Shown piece after piece: positions 57,037-64,000 of a stretch of 64,000 nt of DNA. The number at the start of each line of letters is the position of its first letter. Within the stretch, counting starts at the first letter, position 1. This stretch comes from Pseudorhodoplanes sp049324435 (GTDB lineage Bacteria > Pseudomonadota > Alphaproteobacteria > Rhizobiales > Xanthobacteraceae), in the NCBI GenBank assembly GCA_049324435.1, contig JBMOOQ010000014.1:19214-83213 (forward strand), in the 5' to 3' direction. Made by a program: the position numbers and the translations under genes. Under the pieces are notes generated by a model that saw nothing but the letters and a program-made list of their open reading frames with translations, was not told the DNA's origin and ran no database searches.

Positions 57037-57507
57037 TTACGGCGCGAAGCGCAATTCCAGGCCGGCGATGCCGCCAAAAACGTTCAGGCCGACCTGGCCC
57101 TCAACGCTAAGCGGCTGCAGCGCGACCGAATTGTTCGAGCCGCCATACAGCACATTGGCGCCAAGACCGACGCCGACTGCAGCACCCGCGGTCACGCCAC
57201 CGTAATTGCCGGAAAGATCGCCCAGCCCAATTTGCCGGGTCGGTGCGAATACGGCCCAGACCAGGCTCGATACCGCCGTGCCGCCGAGATCGACACCGGC
57301 GCGGCGCAGGACCGCCGTATAGAGCTGGCGCGGCCCCATATCCGGGCGGTAGATGCAGCTCAGTTCGGTTACCGAGCCGATGACGAAGCCGACCGAGCCC
57401 CCGCCGCGGCATTCCAGCACACCGGTCTGAACCTGCTGCTGTGCGGACGCAGGCGTGGCCTGCGCTGCCATCAGCATCAGAGCTGCGAATAGCGAAGATC
57501 GGATCAT
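57037..57507 (-). CDS. Exported DUF992 protein
   Basis: 156 residues. Signal peptide (~1-23, AQATPASAQQ), then the DUF992 domain: VQTGVLECRGGGSVGFVIGSVTELSCIYRPDMGPRQLYTAVLRRAGVDLGGT, LVWAVFAPT, GLGDLSGNYGGVTAGAAVGVGLGANVLYGGS. The alternating pattern and final GLELRF suggest a small beta-rich outer-membrane or periplasmic protein. Function unknown. Start MIRSSLFAAL at 57507; upstream residues lack homology. Confidence 0.88.
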   Translation of the reverse strand: MIRSSLFAALMLMAAQATPASAQQQVQTGVLECRGGGSVGFVIGSVTELSCIYRPDMGPRQLYTAVLRRAGVDLGGTAVSSLVWAVFAPTRQIGLGDLSGNYGGVTAGAAVGVGLGANVLYGGSNNSVALQPLSVEGQVGLNVFGGIAGLELRFAP

Positions 57508-57671
57508 GGGTATCGGCCCCTTTGCAAAGCTTATCAGCGAGGCGGCGATAACGCGCCGCAAGTCGGGCGGAAATTAGCCCGCATCCGTATCAAAGACGAT
57601 AAGTCCTTACAGACAACTTTAAAGGAACCGCGGCCGGAGGCGGCATCGGCCGCCGCCGTGGACCGCCGGAC

Positions 57672-58877
57672 CTATTTCAGATTCCCGCAGAAGCGCTGGA
57701 TGCGCTTGCCGGCCTCTTCCAGGTCTTCGGTCTTTGTGGCGTAGGAGATCCGGAAAGCCGGCCCGGCACCGAACGCCGACCCATGCACCACCGCGACCCC
57801 TTCGGTCTCCAGCAGTTCGGTGACGAAATCCTCATCGGTCGCAAGTTTCTTCCCCGACGGCGCGGTCTTGCCGATGGTGCCGGCGCAGGACGGATACACA
57901 TAGAACGCGCCTTCCGGTGTCGGGCATTTGATGCCGTTCGCCTGGTTGAGCATCGACACGATCAGGTCGCGGCGTTCCTTGAAAATCTTGTTGTGCTTGG
58001 CAATAAAGTCCTGCGGACCGGTCAGCGCCTCGACCGCGGCCCATTGCGCCACCGCCGACGGATTTGACGTCGACTGCGACTGCAGCATCGCCATCGCCTT
58101 GGTCAGGTGCTCGGGCGCGCCGGAATAGCCGATACGCCATCCGGTCATGCAATAGGCCTTCGACACGCCGTTCAGCGTCAGCGTGCGCTCATACAGCCGC
58201 GGCTCGACCTGAGCCGGCGTGGTGAATTTGAAATCGTCATAGACAAGGTGCTCGTACATGTCGTCGGTCAGCACCCAGACATGCGGATGCTTGATCAGCA
58301 CATCGGTCAGCGCCTTCACTTCGTCGCGGGTATAGGCCGCGCCGGTCGGGTTGGACGGCGAGTTGAAGATCAGCCACTTGGTCTTGGGTGTGATCGCCTT
58401 GTCGAGCTGCTCCGGCGTCAGCTTGAATCCGGTTTCCATGGTGGTCACGACCGGCACCGGCGTGCCGCCGAGCAGCGCCACGATTTCCGGATAGCTGACC
58501 CAGTAGGGCGCCGGGATAATGACCTCGTCGCCGGGGTTGATAGTCGCCATCAAGGCGTTGAACAGCACCTGCTTGCCGCCAGTGCCGACGATGATCTGCG
58601 ACGGCTTGTAGTCGAGCCCGTTCTCTTTTTTGAACTTGGCCGCAATCGCCGCCTTCAGCTCCGGGATGCCGTCGACCGCAGTGTATTTCGCCGCCTTGCC
58701 GGCCTCGATCGCCTTGATCGCCGCCGCCTTGATATTGGCTGGCGTGTCGAAGTCCGGCTCGCCGGCGCCAAGGCCGATCACATCACGGCCGGCGGCTTTG
58801 AGCGCCCGCGCCTTGTCGGTCACCGCAATGGTGGCGGACGGCTTGATGCGGGCGAGCGCGTCGGCGAGGAAGGCCAT
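57672..58877 (-). CDS. aatA: Aspartate aminotransferase (class I fold, Ib)
   Basis: 401 residues. PLP lysine K240 (TLNGVSKAYCMTGWRIGY), the phosphate-binding GTGGKQVLFNAL, the NSPSNPTGA substrate loop and the C-terminal arginine in GPAFRISYA are all in place. Transfers the amino group between aspartate/2-oxoglutarate and oxaloacetate/glutamate; the Ib subclass also handles prephenate in some bacteria. Start MAFLADALARIKPS has GGAGA upstream. It is followed on its strand by 164 bases and the DUF992 gene. Confidence 0.95.
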   Translation of the reverse strand: MAFLADALARIKPSATIAVTDKARALKAAGRDVIGLGAGEPDFDTPANIKAAAIKAIEAGKAAKYTAVDGIPELKAAIAAKFKKENGLDYKPSQIIVGTGGKQVLFNALMATINPGDEVIIPAPYWVSYPEIVALLGGTPVPVVTTMETGFKLTPEQLDKAITPKTKWLIFNSPSNPTGAAYTRDEVKALTDVLIKHPHVWVLTDDMYEHLVYDDFKFTTPAQVEPRLYERTLTLNGVSKAYCMTGWRIGYSGAPEHLTKAMAMLQSQSTSNPSAVAQWAAVEALTGPQDFIAKHNKIFKERRDLIVSMLNQANGIKCPTPEGAFYVYPSCAGTIGKTAPSGKKLATDEDFVTELLETEGVAVVHGSAFGAGPAFRISYATKTEDLEEAGKRIQRFCGNLK

Positions 58878-59316
58878 TGGAAGGGGTCTCCGGTCTAGCG
58901 TGCAGGTGGATTCCGAGGGATTGCGACGGTGTCGTAAAGCCCATTTTGCTGCGCTGCAAGCGACATTCGATGATGGAGGCATTCAGGAAAGCGATGGTGC
59001 GGACAGGCCGCGATCCCGGCGCCCCGGAAGCACCAGGGCGTCCGCGGCACAACAGCCCTCCATTCGGGACCGTCCCGCTCTCAAGGCTTACCGGCCTTCG
59101 GCAGCGCATCGCGGTGCGAAACACATTTTCAGTTTGAAGCGATTACAGCGAACACGAAACGTTTATTTCGCTGCAGCGCGGTGTCACGCAATGAACGTCA
59201 CTTTGTGATGTCGTGCCGCTATCCAGCCTTGCAAAGGCCGGGCTTTTCTTCTTGTGTCCGTCGCGTCAAAGTGACCGTGTGGGGACCGCGGCCAAACTCA
59301 CGTCATGGAGCCACGG
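58878..59316. other. 439-base intergenic region between aatA and the GST gene
   Basis: Divergent region. It contains several imperfect small hairpins such as GCCTT-GCA-AAGGC (59227-59239 region) and an AT-richer stretch around 59120-59175 that may hold promoters. Long open frames through it continue as shadow frames of aatA or GST and show no homology. No RNA gene recognised. Confidence 0.4.
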
Positions 59317-59952
59317 ATGTACACGCTCTATTCGATGCAGCGTTCGGGGAATTGCTACAAGGTGCGGCTTGCGCTGTCGCAGCTTGAGATTCCGCATACG
59401 CTTGTCGAGGTGGATATCCTCAAGGGCGAGACCCATACGCCGGACTTCCTCGCCAAGAATCCGAACGGACAGATTCCGCTGCTCGAAACCGAGCCTGGCC
59501 GCTATCTCGCCGAATCGAACGCCATTCTCTGGTTCCTGTCGGAAGGCTCGCACCTCGATGGCGACACGCCGCTCGAGCGCGCGCGGGTGCTGCAATGGAT
59601 GTTCTTCGAACAACACGCCATCGTGCCGAATATCGGCGCCGCCTATTTCTGGCTGTGCCTCGTCAAGGGCGGCCGCGAATTGCAGCAGCACGCGCTCGAT
59701 GACTGGATGGAGGAAGGCCAGCGTTCGCTGAACCTGCTCGACAAACATGTGGCGCGCCATCGATTCGTCGCGGGCGATCGCTATTCGGTCGCCGACATTG
59801 CGCTCTATGCCTACACCCATCTCGCCGAGCAGTGCGATTTCGACCTGCGGCCATTCCCGGCCTTGCGTGACTGGTTCGCGCGTGTCGCGGCCGAGCCCCA
59901 TCATGTTGCGATGGACCACCGCCCTGAGCAATTGAGGGTCGCGGCCGAGTAG
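59317..59952 (+). CDS. Glutathione S-transferase family protein
   Basis: 211 residues. Thioredoxin-like N-domain (~1-80): MYTLYSMQRSGNCYKVRLALSQLEIPHTLVEVDI with the S/C pair near the G-site, then NPNGQIPLLETEPGRYLAESNAILWFLSEGS; helical C-domain (~90-205). Role unknown, usually detoxification or stress. The start at ATG 59317 has GGAG seven bases upstream; the upstream ATG 59305 places that GGAG inside the coding region. A CtrA-type site lies between this gene and the next. Confidence 0.9.
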   Translation: MYTLYSMQRSGNCYKVRLALSQLEIPHTLVEVDILKGETHTPDFLAKNPNGQIPLLETEPGRYLAESNAILWFLSEGSHLDGDTPLERARVLQWMFFEQHAIVPNIGAAYFWLCLVKGGRELQQHALDDWMEEGQRSLNLLDKHVARHRFVAGDRYSVADIALYAYTHLAEQCDFDLRPFPALRDWFARVAAEPHHVAMDHRPEQLRVAAE

Positions 59953-59972
59953 TGTTGCCGGCGTCCCAACGC

Positions 59973-59987
59973 TTAAGGCGCCGTTAA
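59973..59987. promoter_or_regulatory. Exact CtrA-type site TTAA-N7-TTAA
   Basis: TTAA-GGCGCCG-TTAA, followed by C, lies 21 bases after the GST stop and 117 bases before the small membrane protein start. The spacer is itself palindromic, giving a 15-base perfect palindrome. Confidence 0.55.
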
Positions 59988-60103
59988 CGCTTTGTCATCA
60001 AATCGCCATCAGACCTCACCTGTTACGCCGCTTTCCAGCCGGGCGGCAGCCTGCTTTCCCTACGATGATGCCTCCGGGGCTGATTCGCTGTTGGAGCAGT
60101 GCC

Positions 60104-60385
60104 ATGACCAGGGATCGGGTCGCCCGGATCGGATTCCATCACCCTGATCGCAATGCCCGGCCATTGACGAAACGCAAGCTCGTCGTCGCGCATTTGCTGA
60201 TGACCGCCGTGCTGGTGATCTGCATCGTCATCGCCGTGACGGCAGTCGCGATCGGATCGGCGCGCGCCGAGACTTTCAGCGCGCTTGCCCATGGCCGCGA
60301 CGGCGTCGTGCCGCTCGCAGTCCTGCTCGGCATCCTGCTTGCCGGCATCGGTGGCATCGCCGCAGCAATCGTCCGGCGCCCCTGA
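60104..60385 (+). CDS. Small two-helix membrane protein
   Basis: 93 residues. A basic N-terminus (RDRVARIGFHHPDRNARPLTKRK) precedes two hydrophobic helices (VVAHLLMTAVLVICIVIAVTAVAIG at ~25-49 and VVPLAVLLGILLAGIGGIAAAIV at ~67-89), joined by an AETFSALAHGRD loop. No family recognised. ATG 60104 has GGAG eight bases upstream. An exact CtrA-type box lies 117 bases upstream, hinting at cell-cycle-controlled expression. Confidence 0.65.
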   Translation: MTRDRVARIGFHHPDRNARPLTKRKLVVAHLLMTAVLVICIVIAVTAVAIGSARAETFSALAHGRDGVVPLAVLLGILLAGIGGIAAAIVRRP

Positions 60386-60501
60386 CCGAGCAAGCCTCCC
60401 TTATCGTTGCCAGAACCAATCGCCTTGCGGCATTCCGGCACTCTTCCGGAATATCCAGAGCATCCTTAGGGTTGAAGCAGGACAAGCGGAGGCTTGCGGG
60501 T

Positions 60502-61632
60502 ATGAAAGCTGTTGCGGTCGCGCTCCCGGTGGCGGCCCTTGTTGCGTCAACGGCTCTCGCGCAGCAGGTGTTCAAGACGGAGTTGGGCGACATCCGGGTT
60601 GAGACCGTGGTGTCCGGCCTCGCCAATCCATGGGGCCTCGCCTTTCTCCCCGACGGCCGGATGCTGGTGACCGAGCGCCCTGGCCGCATGCGGATCGCGA
60701 CCCGCGACGGAACGCTGTCGGCGCCGGTTGCCGGGGTGCCGAAGGTGCTCGCGCAGAATCAGGGCGGATTGCTTGATGTCATCGTCGATCGCGACTTCGC
60801 AAAGAACAGCACGATCTATTTCTGTTATTCCGATCCGGTCGATGGCGGCGGCGCGCAGACTGCGCTCGCACGCGCCACGCTCGATGTCGGCAATCCGCCA
60901 AGACTTGCCAATGTGCAGCGTATCTTCCGGCAGGACGGCCCGCCCTCGAATGGATTGCATTTCGGCTGCCGCATCGTGCAGGCCCGCGATGGCAATCTGT
61001 TCCTGACCACCGGCGACCATTACGGTCCGCGCGATCTCGCGCAGACCCTCGACAATCATCTCGGCAAGGTGATCCGCATCGCCCCCGACGGCTCGGTGCC
61101 GAAGGACAATCCGTTCGTAGGCCGCGCCGGTGCAAAGCCCGAAATCTGGAGCTACGGCCATCGCAACAGCCAGGGCGCCGTCCTGCATCCGGTCACCGGC
61201 AAGCTCTGGATGCACGAACACGGCCCGCAGGGCGGCGACGAACTCAATATTCCGGAAGCCGGCAAGAATTACGGCTGGCCGGTGATCGGCTATGGCGTCA
61301 ATTACGGCGGCGCGAAGATCCACGAGGGCACGCACAAGGCGGGCATGGAGCAGCCGGTCCGGCAATGGACGCCAGTGATCGCGCCGTCGGGTTTCACCAT
61401 CTATACCGGGGACCTGTTCCCGCAATGGAAGGGCAACGCCTTCATCGGCGGGCTGCGCCCCGCCATCCTGGTACGACTCGAACTCGACGGCGAGAAAGTT
61501 ACCGGCGAAGAGCGCATGCTGCGTCAGCTCAACGAGCGCATCCGCGATGTCCGCACCGGACCGGACGGCGCACTCTATCTTCTCACCGACAATGCAGCCG
61601 GACGTATCCTGCGGCTGACGCCAGCCAAGTGA
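60502..61632 (+). CDS. PQQ-dependent sugar (aldose) dehydrogenase, YliI/Asd type
   Basis: 376 residues, exported (signal ~1-20, ASTALAQQ). The six-bladed beta-propeller of soluble glucose dehydrogenase is indicated by LANPWGLAFLPDGRMLVTERPGRMR, NQGGLLDVIVDRDF, LHFGCRIVQARDGNLFLTTGDH, WSYGHRNSQGAVLHPVTGKLWMHEHGPQGGDELN and KNYGWPVIGYG. Catalytic His near residue 160 (GLHFGCR) is consistent with the family. Oxidises aldoses in the periplasm if PQQ is available; no pqq genes are in view. ATG 60502 was chosen over a TTG ten codons upstream. Confidence 0.9.
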   Translation: MKAVAVALPVAALVASTALAQQVFKTELGDIRVETVVSGLANPWGLAFLPDGRMLVTERPGRMRIATRDGTLSAPVAGVPKVLAQNQGGLLDVIVDRDFAKNSTIYFCYSDPVDGGGAQTALARATLDVGNPPRLANVQRIFRQDGPPSNGLHFGCRIVQARDGNLFLTTGDHYGPRDLAQTLDNHLGKVIRIAPDGSVPKDNPFVGRAGAKPEIWSYGHRNSQGAVLHPVTGKLWMHEHGPQGGDELNIPEAGKNYGWPVIGYGVNYGGAKIHEGTHKAGMEQPVRQWTPVIAPSGFTIYTGDLFPQWKGNAFIGGLRPAILVRLELDGEKVTGEERMLRQLNERIRDVRTGPDGALYLLTDNAAGRILRLTPAK

Positions 61633-61647
61633 TGTCGTCGTGCCTCG

Positions 61648-61998
61648 TCACCATTTCTGGAAAATGAAATACGCGCCGATTGCAATGAAGGCAAAGCCGA
61701 CCGCATAATTCCAGGTGAACGGCTCCTTCAGATAGACCACCGAGAAGCCGGCGAATACCACCAGCGTGATCACCTCCTGGATCGTCTTGAGCTGCGCGGT
61801 CGTGTAGACCTCGCTGCCCCAGCGATTGGCCGGCACTGCCATGCAATATTCGACGAAGGCGATCGCCCAGGCGGCGAAGATCACAATCAGAAGCGGCTGC
61901 TCCTTGAATCGCAGATGCCCGTACCATGCGAGCGTCATGAAGACATTGGAGCCGAGCAGGAGCAGGATCGGGAGCAGATAGGGAGATGTGACTGACAT
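61648..61998 (-). CDS. DUF486 (DMT family) membrane protein
   Basis: 116 residues with four predicted helices, the usual length of DUF486 small multidrug-resistance-like proteins: LLPILLLLGSNVFMTLAWYGHLRFKEQPL, IVIFAAWAIAFVEYCMAVPANRWGSEVYTTAQLKTIQEVITLVVFAGFSVVYL, KEPFTWNYAVGFAFIAIGAYFIFQKW. Likely a dimeric transporter of unknown substrate. Convergent with the PQQ dehydrogenase gene (15 bases apart). Confidence 0.9.
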   Translation of the reverse strand: MSVTSPYLLPILLLLGSNVFMTLAWYGHLRFKEQPLLIVIFAAWAIAFVEYCMAVPANRWGSEVYTTAQLKTIQEVITLVVFAGFSVVYLKEPFTWNYAVGFAFIAIGAYFIFQKW

Positions 61999-62156
61999 GA
62001 GACAACCGGTTGGCTTGAGACAGACGCGGTTCTAGCATCGGCACGAGGAATATGCGCTACGCTGGCTGACGCGAAAATGATCGGTGTGGCCGCCGCAGGT
62101 CCGTCGCATTTCCATGACCAAAGTCTTAGGCTTGGATGTCCTCCCGGAGAATCACC

Positions 62157-62960
62157 ATGCGCACCGCGATCTCACGTCACGCGATCACACTGGCCGCCGC
62201 TCTGATCGTTGCGGCGCCTTTTGCTGCAACGGCGCAGCAGAAGCAGCCGCCGCAGAAGGGGCCGCCCCCGCCTGCGCCGGCCAAGCCCTACACGCCGATC
62301 GCCGTGAAGATCCCGGCTCCGCTCAACGATCCAAGTTACGAGGCGTTCCGCAAGCAGGTCGGCGAACTGGCGGCAAAAAAGGATCGCGCCGGCCTTGCCA
62401 AGCTGGTGGTCGATCAGGGCTTCTTCTGGGAAGGCGAAAAGGGCGATCAGGCCGACAAGAAGAAATCCGGGATCGACAATCTGTCAGCGGCGATTGCCCT
62501 CAGCGGCAAGCAGCCGGTCGGCTGGGATATTCTGCAAGGCTACGCCATGGACCCGACGGCGACTCCGTACCCCGGCAAACAAGGCGTCGTATGTTCGCCC
62601 GCCGACCCGCAATTCGACGAAAAGCAGCTTGAGGACGTCGCCAAGGCCACCGGTGCCGACCCCGGCGATTTCGCCTATCCGATGGCTGACACCGTGGAGG
62701 TCCGCAGCGCGCCGCGGGCAGACGCCCCGGTCACCGAAAAGCTCGGGATGGTGCTGATCCGCATTATGCCCGACCCCAAGCAGGCTGCACCGAAACCGAA
62801 CGAAGTGCCGCTGGTCCGCGTCGTGACCCCCTCCGGAAAAGTCGGATACATATCGGCCGACGTTCTGGCGCCGCTCGGAAACGACCAGCTTTGCTATGTG
62901 AAGGACGCCAGCGGCTGGAAAATCACCGGTTACGTCGGCGCCGGTCCCGGCCCGCAATAA
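62157..62960 (+). CDS. Exported protein with C-terminal SH3-like domain
   Basis: 267 residues. Signal peptide (~1-26, AATAQQK), a Pro/Lys linker (PPQKGPPPPAPAKP), then a region of ~120 residues (NDPSYEAFRKQVGELAAKKDRAGLAKLVVDQGFFWEGEKGDQADKKKSGIDNLSAAIAL). It ends with an SH3-like fold (DTVEVRSAPRADAPVTEKLG, VRVVTPSGKVGYISADVLAPL, LCYVKDASGWKITGYVGAG). SH3b domains bind peptidoglycan, consistent with the envelope theme around it. Start ATG 62157 has GGAGAAT upstream; the earlier frame start lacks homology. Confidence 0.8.
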   Translation: MRTAISRHAITLAAALIVAAPFAATAQQKQPPQKGPPPPAPAKPYTPIAVKIPAPLNDPSYEAFRKQVGELAAKKDRAGLAKLVVDQGFFWEGEKGDQADKKKSGIDNLSAAIALSGKQPVGWDILQGYAMDPTATPYPGKQGVVCSPADPQFDEKQLEDVAKATGADPGDFAYPMADTVEVRSAPRADAPVTEKLGMVLIRIMPDPKQAAPKPNEVPLVRVVTPSGKVGYISADVLAPLGNDQLCYVKDASGWKITGYVGAGPGPQ

Positions 62961-62988
62961 TCGTCCCGTCCCTCTGCGAAAAATAGCG

Positions 62989-63015
62989 CCGGCAGCGTAT
63001 CCCATACGCTGCCGG
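62989..63015. repeat. Perfect hairpin after the SH3-like protein gene
   Basis: CCGGCAGCGTAT-CCC-ATACGCTGCCGG, 12-bp perfect stem, 28 bases after the stop. It is followed by GC-rich sequence rather than T residues, so it may be a Rho-assisted or mRNA-stabilising stem. Confidence 0.65.
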
Positions 63016-63155
63016 AACGCTTGCGCGGGGAGTATTTATATACCGCAATCGTGCTCGCGCTCGCCGTCTGTTGACCGGTGGCGGTATTGAATTTCGCCAC
63101 ATATTTCGGTCAGAGTTACCTCCAAGGGTGATTTTCGGGGAGCCGGGTTTCCATT

Positions 63156-63755
63156 ATGAGCTGGATGCGTTTGCTGGCCGCTGCCAGCGTCGTCGTTGCG
63201 TGTGCCTTGCCCGCGCCGGTGATCGGCCAGGGGGCCGGTCAGGTTCCTTCGCCGACGATTCGCGATCGCGATCCCGGTCAGGACGGCAACGACGGTTTCG
63301 TGCTGCCTTATGAGTACCGTCGTCAGGCGGTGTTCTACCGGACACATGAAGCGCCGGGCACGATTATCGTGAACACCCATGACCGCTTCCTCTATCTTGT
63401 CCAGGGTGACAATCGTGCAATCCGCTACGGCGTCGGCGTCGGCCGCGACGGCTTCCGCTGGGGCGGCGTGCACAGGATTTCCCGCAAGCAGGAATGGCCG
63501 GACTGGACGCCGCCGCCGGAGATGATTGAGCGCCAGCCCTATCTGCCGCGCTTCATGGCCGGCGGCCCGGGCAATCCGATGGGCGCGCGGGCGCTCTATA
63601 TCGGCACCACGGTCTATCGCGTGCACGGCACCAATGCGCCGGAAACAATCGGGCATGCGGTGTCGTCGGGCTGCTTCCGCCTGGTCAATAGCGAGATCGA
63701 GGATCTTTACGAGCGCGTACCGGTCGGCACCAAGATCGTGGTGCAGCATCGTTAA
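63156..63755 (+). CDS. L,D-transpeptidase (YkuD/ErfK type)
   Basis: 199 residues. Signal peptide (~1-25, APVIGQG), then the YkuD domain: IIVNTHDRFLYLVQGDNRAIRYGVGVGRDGFRWGGV, PEMIERQPYLPRFMAGGPGNPMGARALYIGTT and the active-site segment YRVHGTNAPETIGHAVSSGCFRLVNSEIEDLYERV with the catalytic cysteine in SSGC. Forms 3-3 peptidoglycan cross-links or attaches lipoprotein/outer-membrane proteins to the wall. Short form without extra domains. A strong terminator follows. Confidence 0.94.
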   Translation: MSWMRLLAAASVVVACALPAPVIGQGAGQVPSPTIRDRDPGQDGNDGFVLPYEYRRQAVFYRTHEAPGTIIVNTHDRFLYLVQGDNRAIRYGVGVGRDGFRWGGVHRISRKQEWPDWTPPPEMIERQPYLPRFMAGGPGNPMGARALYIGTTVYRVHGTNAPETIGHAVSSGCFRLVNSEIEDLYERVPVGTKIVVQHR

Positions 63756-63785
63756 ACGGCGCGGCACTCGCTTTTCGACTTATCA

Positions 63786-63817
63786 AACGGTCAGCACAAG
63801 CTGGCCGTTTTGTTTTT
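63786..63817 (+). terminator. Intrinsic terminator after the L,D-transpeptidase gene
   Basis: AACGGTCAGC-ACAA-GCTGGCCGTT (one G-T wobble) followed by TTGTTTTTG, 30 bases after the stop codon. A classical intrinsic terminator. Confidence 0.85.
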
Positions 63818-63869
63818 GGGCGGTCGTCACGACGCGGATTGCAGTGCTCGGTGCTTAATGCGCTTCATG

Positions 63870-64000
63870 CAATTTAGAGCATGTTGCGATCAAAGCGGAT
63901 TGTATCCGCAATGGCGCATGTAGTTGGCGCATTCTTCCGGGGTGAAGAGGTTGAGTGAGCGGCCGATGAGGTCCCAGAGGGCGTCGACGGTTCTGGCCTG
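63870..64000. mobile_element. End of an IS630-type insertion sequence, cut by the window edge
   Basis: The last 111 bases encode the end of an IS630-family transposase on the minus strand. The adjoining TTTAGAGCATGTTGCGATCA (63873-63892 region) is the expected place for the terminal inverted repeat, but the other end lies outside, so neither the repeat nor the TA target duplication can be confirmed. Confidence 0.6.
63890..64000 (-). CDS. IS630-family transposase, C-terminal fragment
   Basis: 36 codons plus stop, in frame to the window edge: RTVDALWDLIGRSLNLFTPE, ECANYMRHCGYNPL. The FTPEECANYxRxxGY ending is characteristic of IS630 transposases. The catalytic DDE part lies beyond the edge, so intactness cannot be judged. 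It is the only mobile-element coding sequence recognised in the window. Confidence 0.85.
   Translation of the reverse strand, partial: QARTVDALWDLIGRSLNLFTPEECANYMRHCGYNPL

Overview
The window is ordinary chromosomal DNA of a GC-rich alphaproteobacterium, most likely a member of the Hyphomicrobiales (Bradyrhizobium/Rhodopseudomonas/Xanthobacteraceae neighbourhood). The evidence is a GapR/DUF2312 nucleoid protein, a CpdR cell-cycle regulator, a ROSE-type RNA thermometer in front of an hsp20 gene, HWE-kinase signalling, DUF1036, DUF992, DUF882, DUF1244 and DUF459 proteins, the alphaproteobacterial form of L36, and class III cyclase and GltBD sequences of rhizobial type. I see no prophage, CRISPR array, conjugative island or rRNA operon. 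The only mobile DNA is the tail of an IS630-type transposase at the extreme right edge.

Layout. 1-1350: truncated ABC1/AarF kinase gene, then a Doc toxin / AbrB-type antitoxin pair with two palindromic operator candidates. 1.4-11.4 kb: M3 oligopeptidase, TPR-methyltransferase fusion, sigma54 response regulator, L,D-transpeptidase and a DUF882/M15-like envelope protein. 11.4-16.3 kb (mostly minus strand): gapR, an acyl-CoA synthetase-GNAT fusion, fpr, a 25-codon micro-gene embedded in a structured RNA, and DUF1244. 16.4-20.7 kb: EamA exporter, glycerate 2-kinase, DUF1036 protein and pyruvate kinase. 20.7-24.9 kb (minus strand): HWE kinase-receiver protein, TPR lipo/periplasmic protein, rpmJ with an attenuator-like leader, two tandem small six-cysteine secreted proteins and tRNA-Val(GAC). 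25-38.8 kb: exported methyltransferase, APC permease, FAD oxidoreductase, exported hydrolase, cpdR, N-formylglutamate amidohydrolase, MFS transporter, hisN, AraC regulator, esterase, adenylate cyclase, ChaA and a lysophospholipase-like hydrolase. 38.9-42 kb: ROSE-hsp20, a proline-rich exported protein and threonine aldolase. 42.3-48.4 kb: gltB-gltD. 48.4-64 kb: envelope and metabolic genes (DUF459 SGNH hydrolase, MltB-like transglycosylase, galU, beta-barrel protein, hemH, 5'-nucleotidase, DUF992, aatA, GST, PQQ sugar dehydrogenase, DUF486, SH3-like protein, second L,D-transpeptidase).

How the genes fit together. Two themes recur. One is cell-envelope building: two YkuD transpeptidases, a lytic transglycosylase, an M15-like protein, an SGNH hydrolase, GalU and a beta-barrel protein. 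The other is central nitrogen/carbon metabolism: GltBD, AatA, threonine aldolase, HisN, and glycerate kinase with pyruvate kinase. Cell-cycle control is hinted at by gapR, cpdR and two exact TTAA-N7-TTAA (CtrA-type) sites in intergenic DNA.

The most unusual item is at 15731-15916 on the minus strand. It is a GTG-started 25-codon ORF whose ribosome-binding site is complementary to 17 consecutive bases of the 16S rRNA 3' end. The ORF is interwoven with a multi-hairpin RNA ending in a terminator-like stem. Every family assignment below was made by eye from motifs and remembered family features; no search was run.
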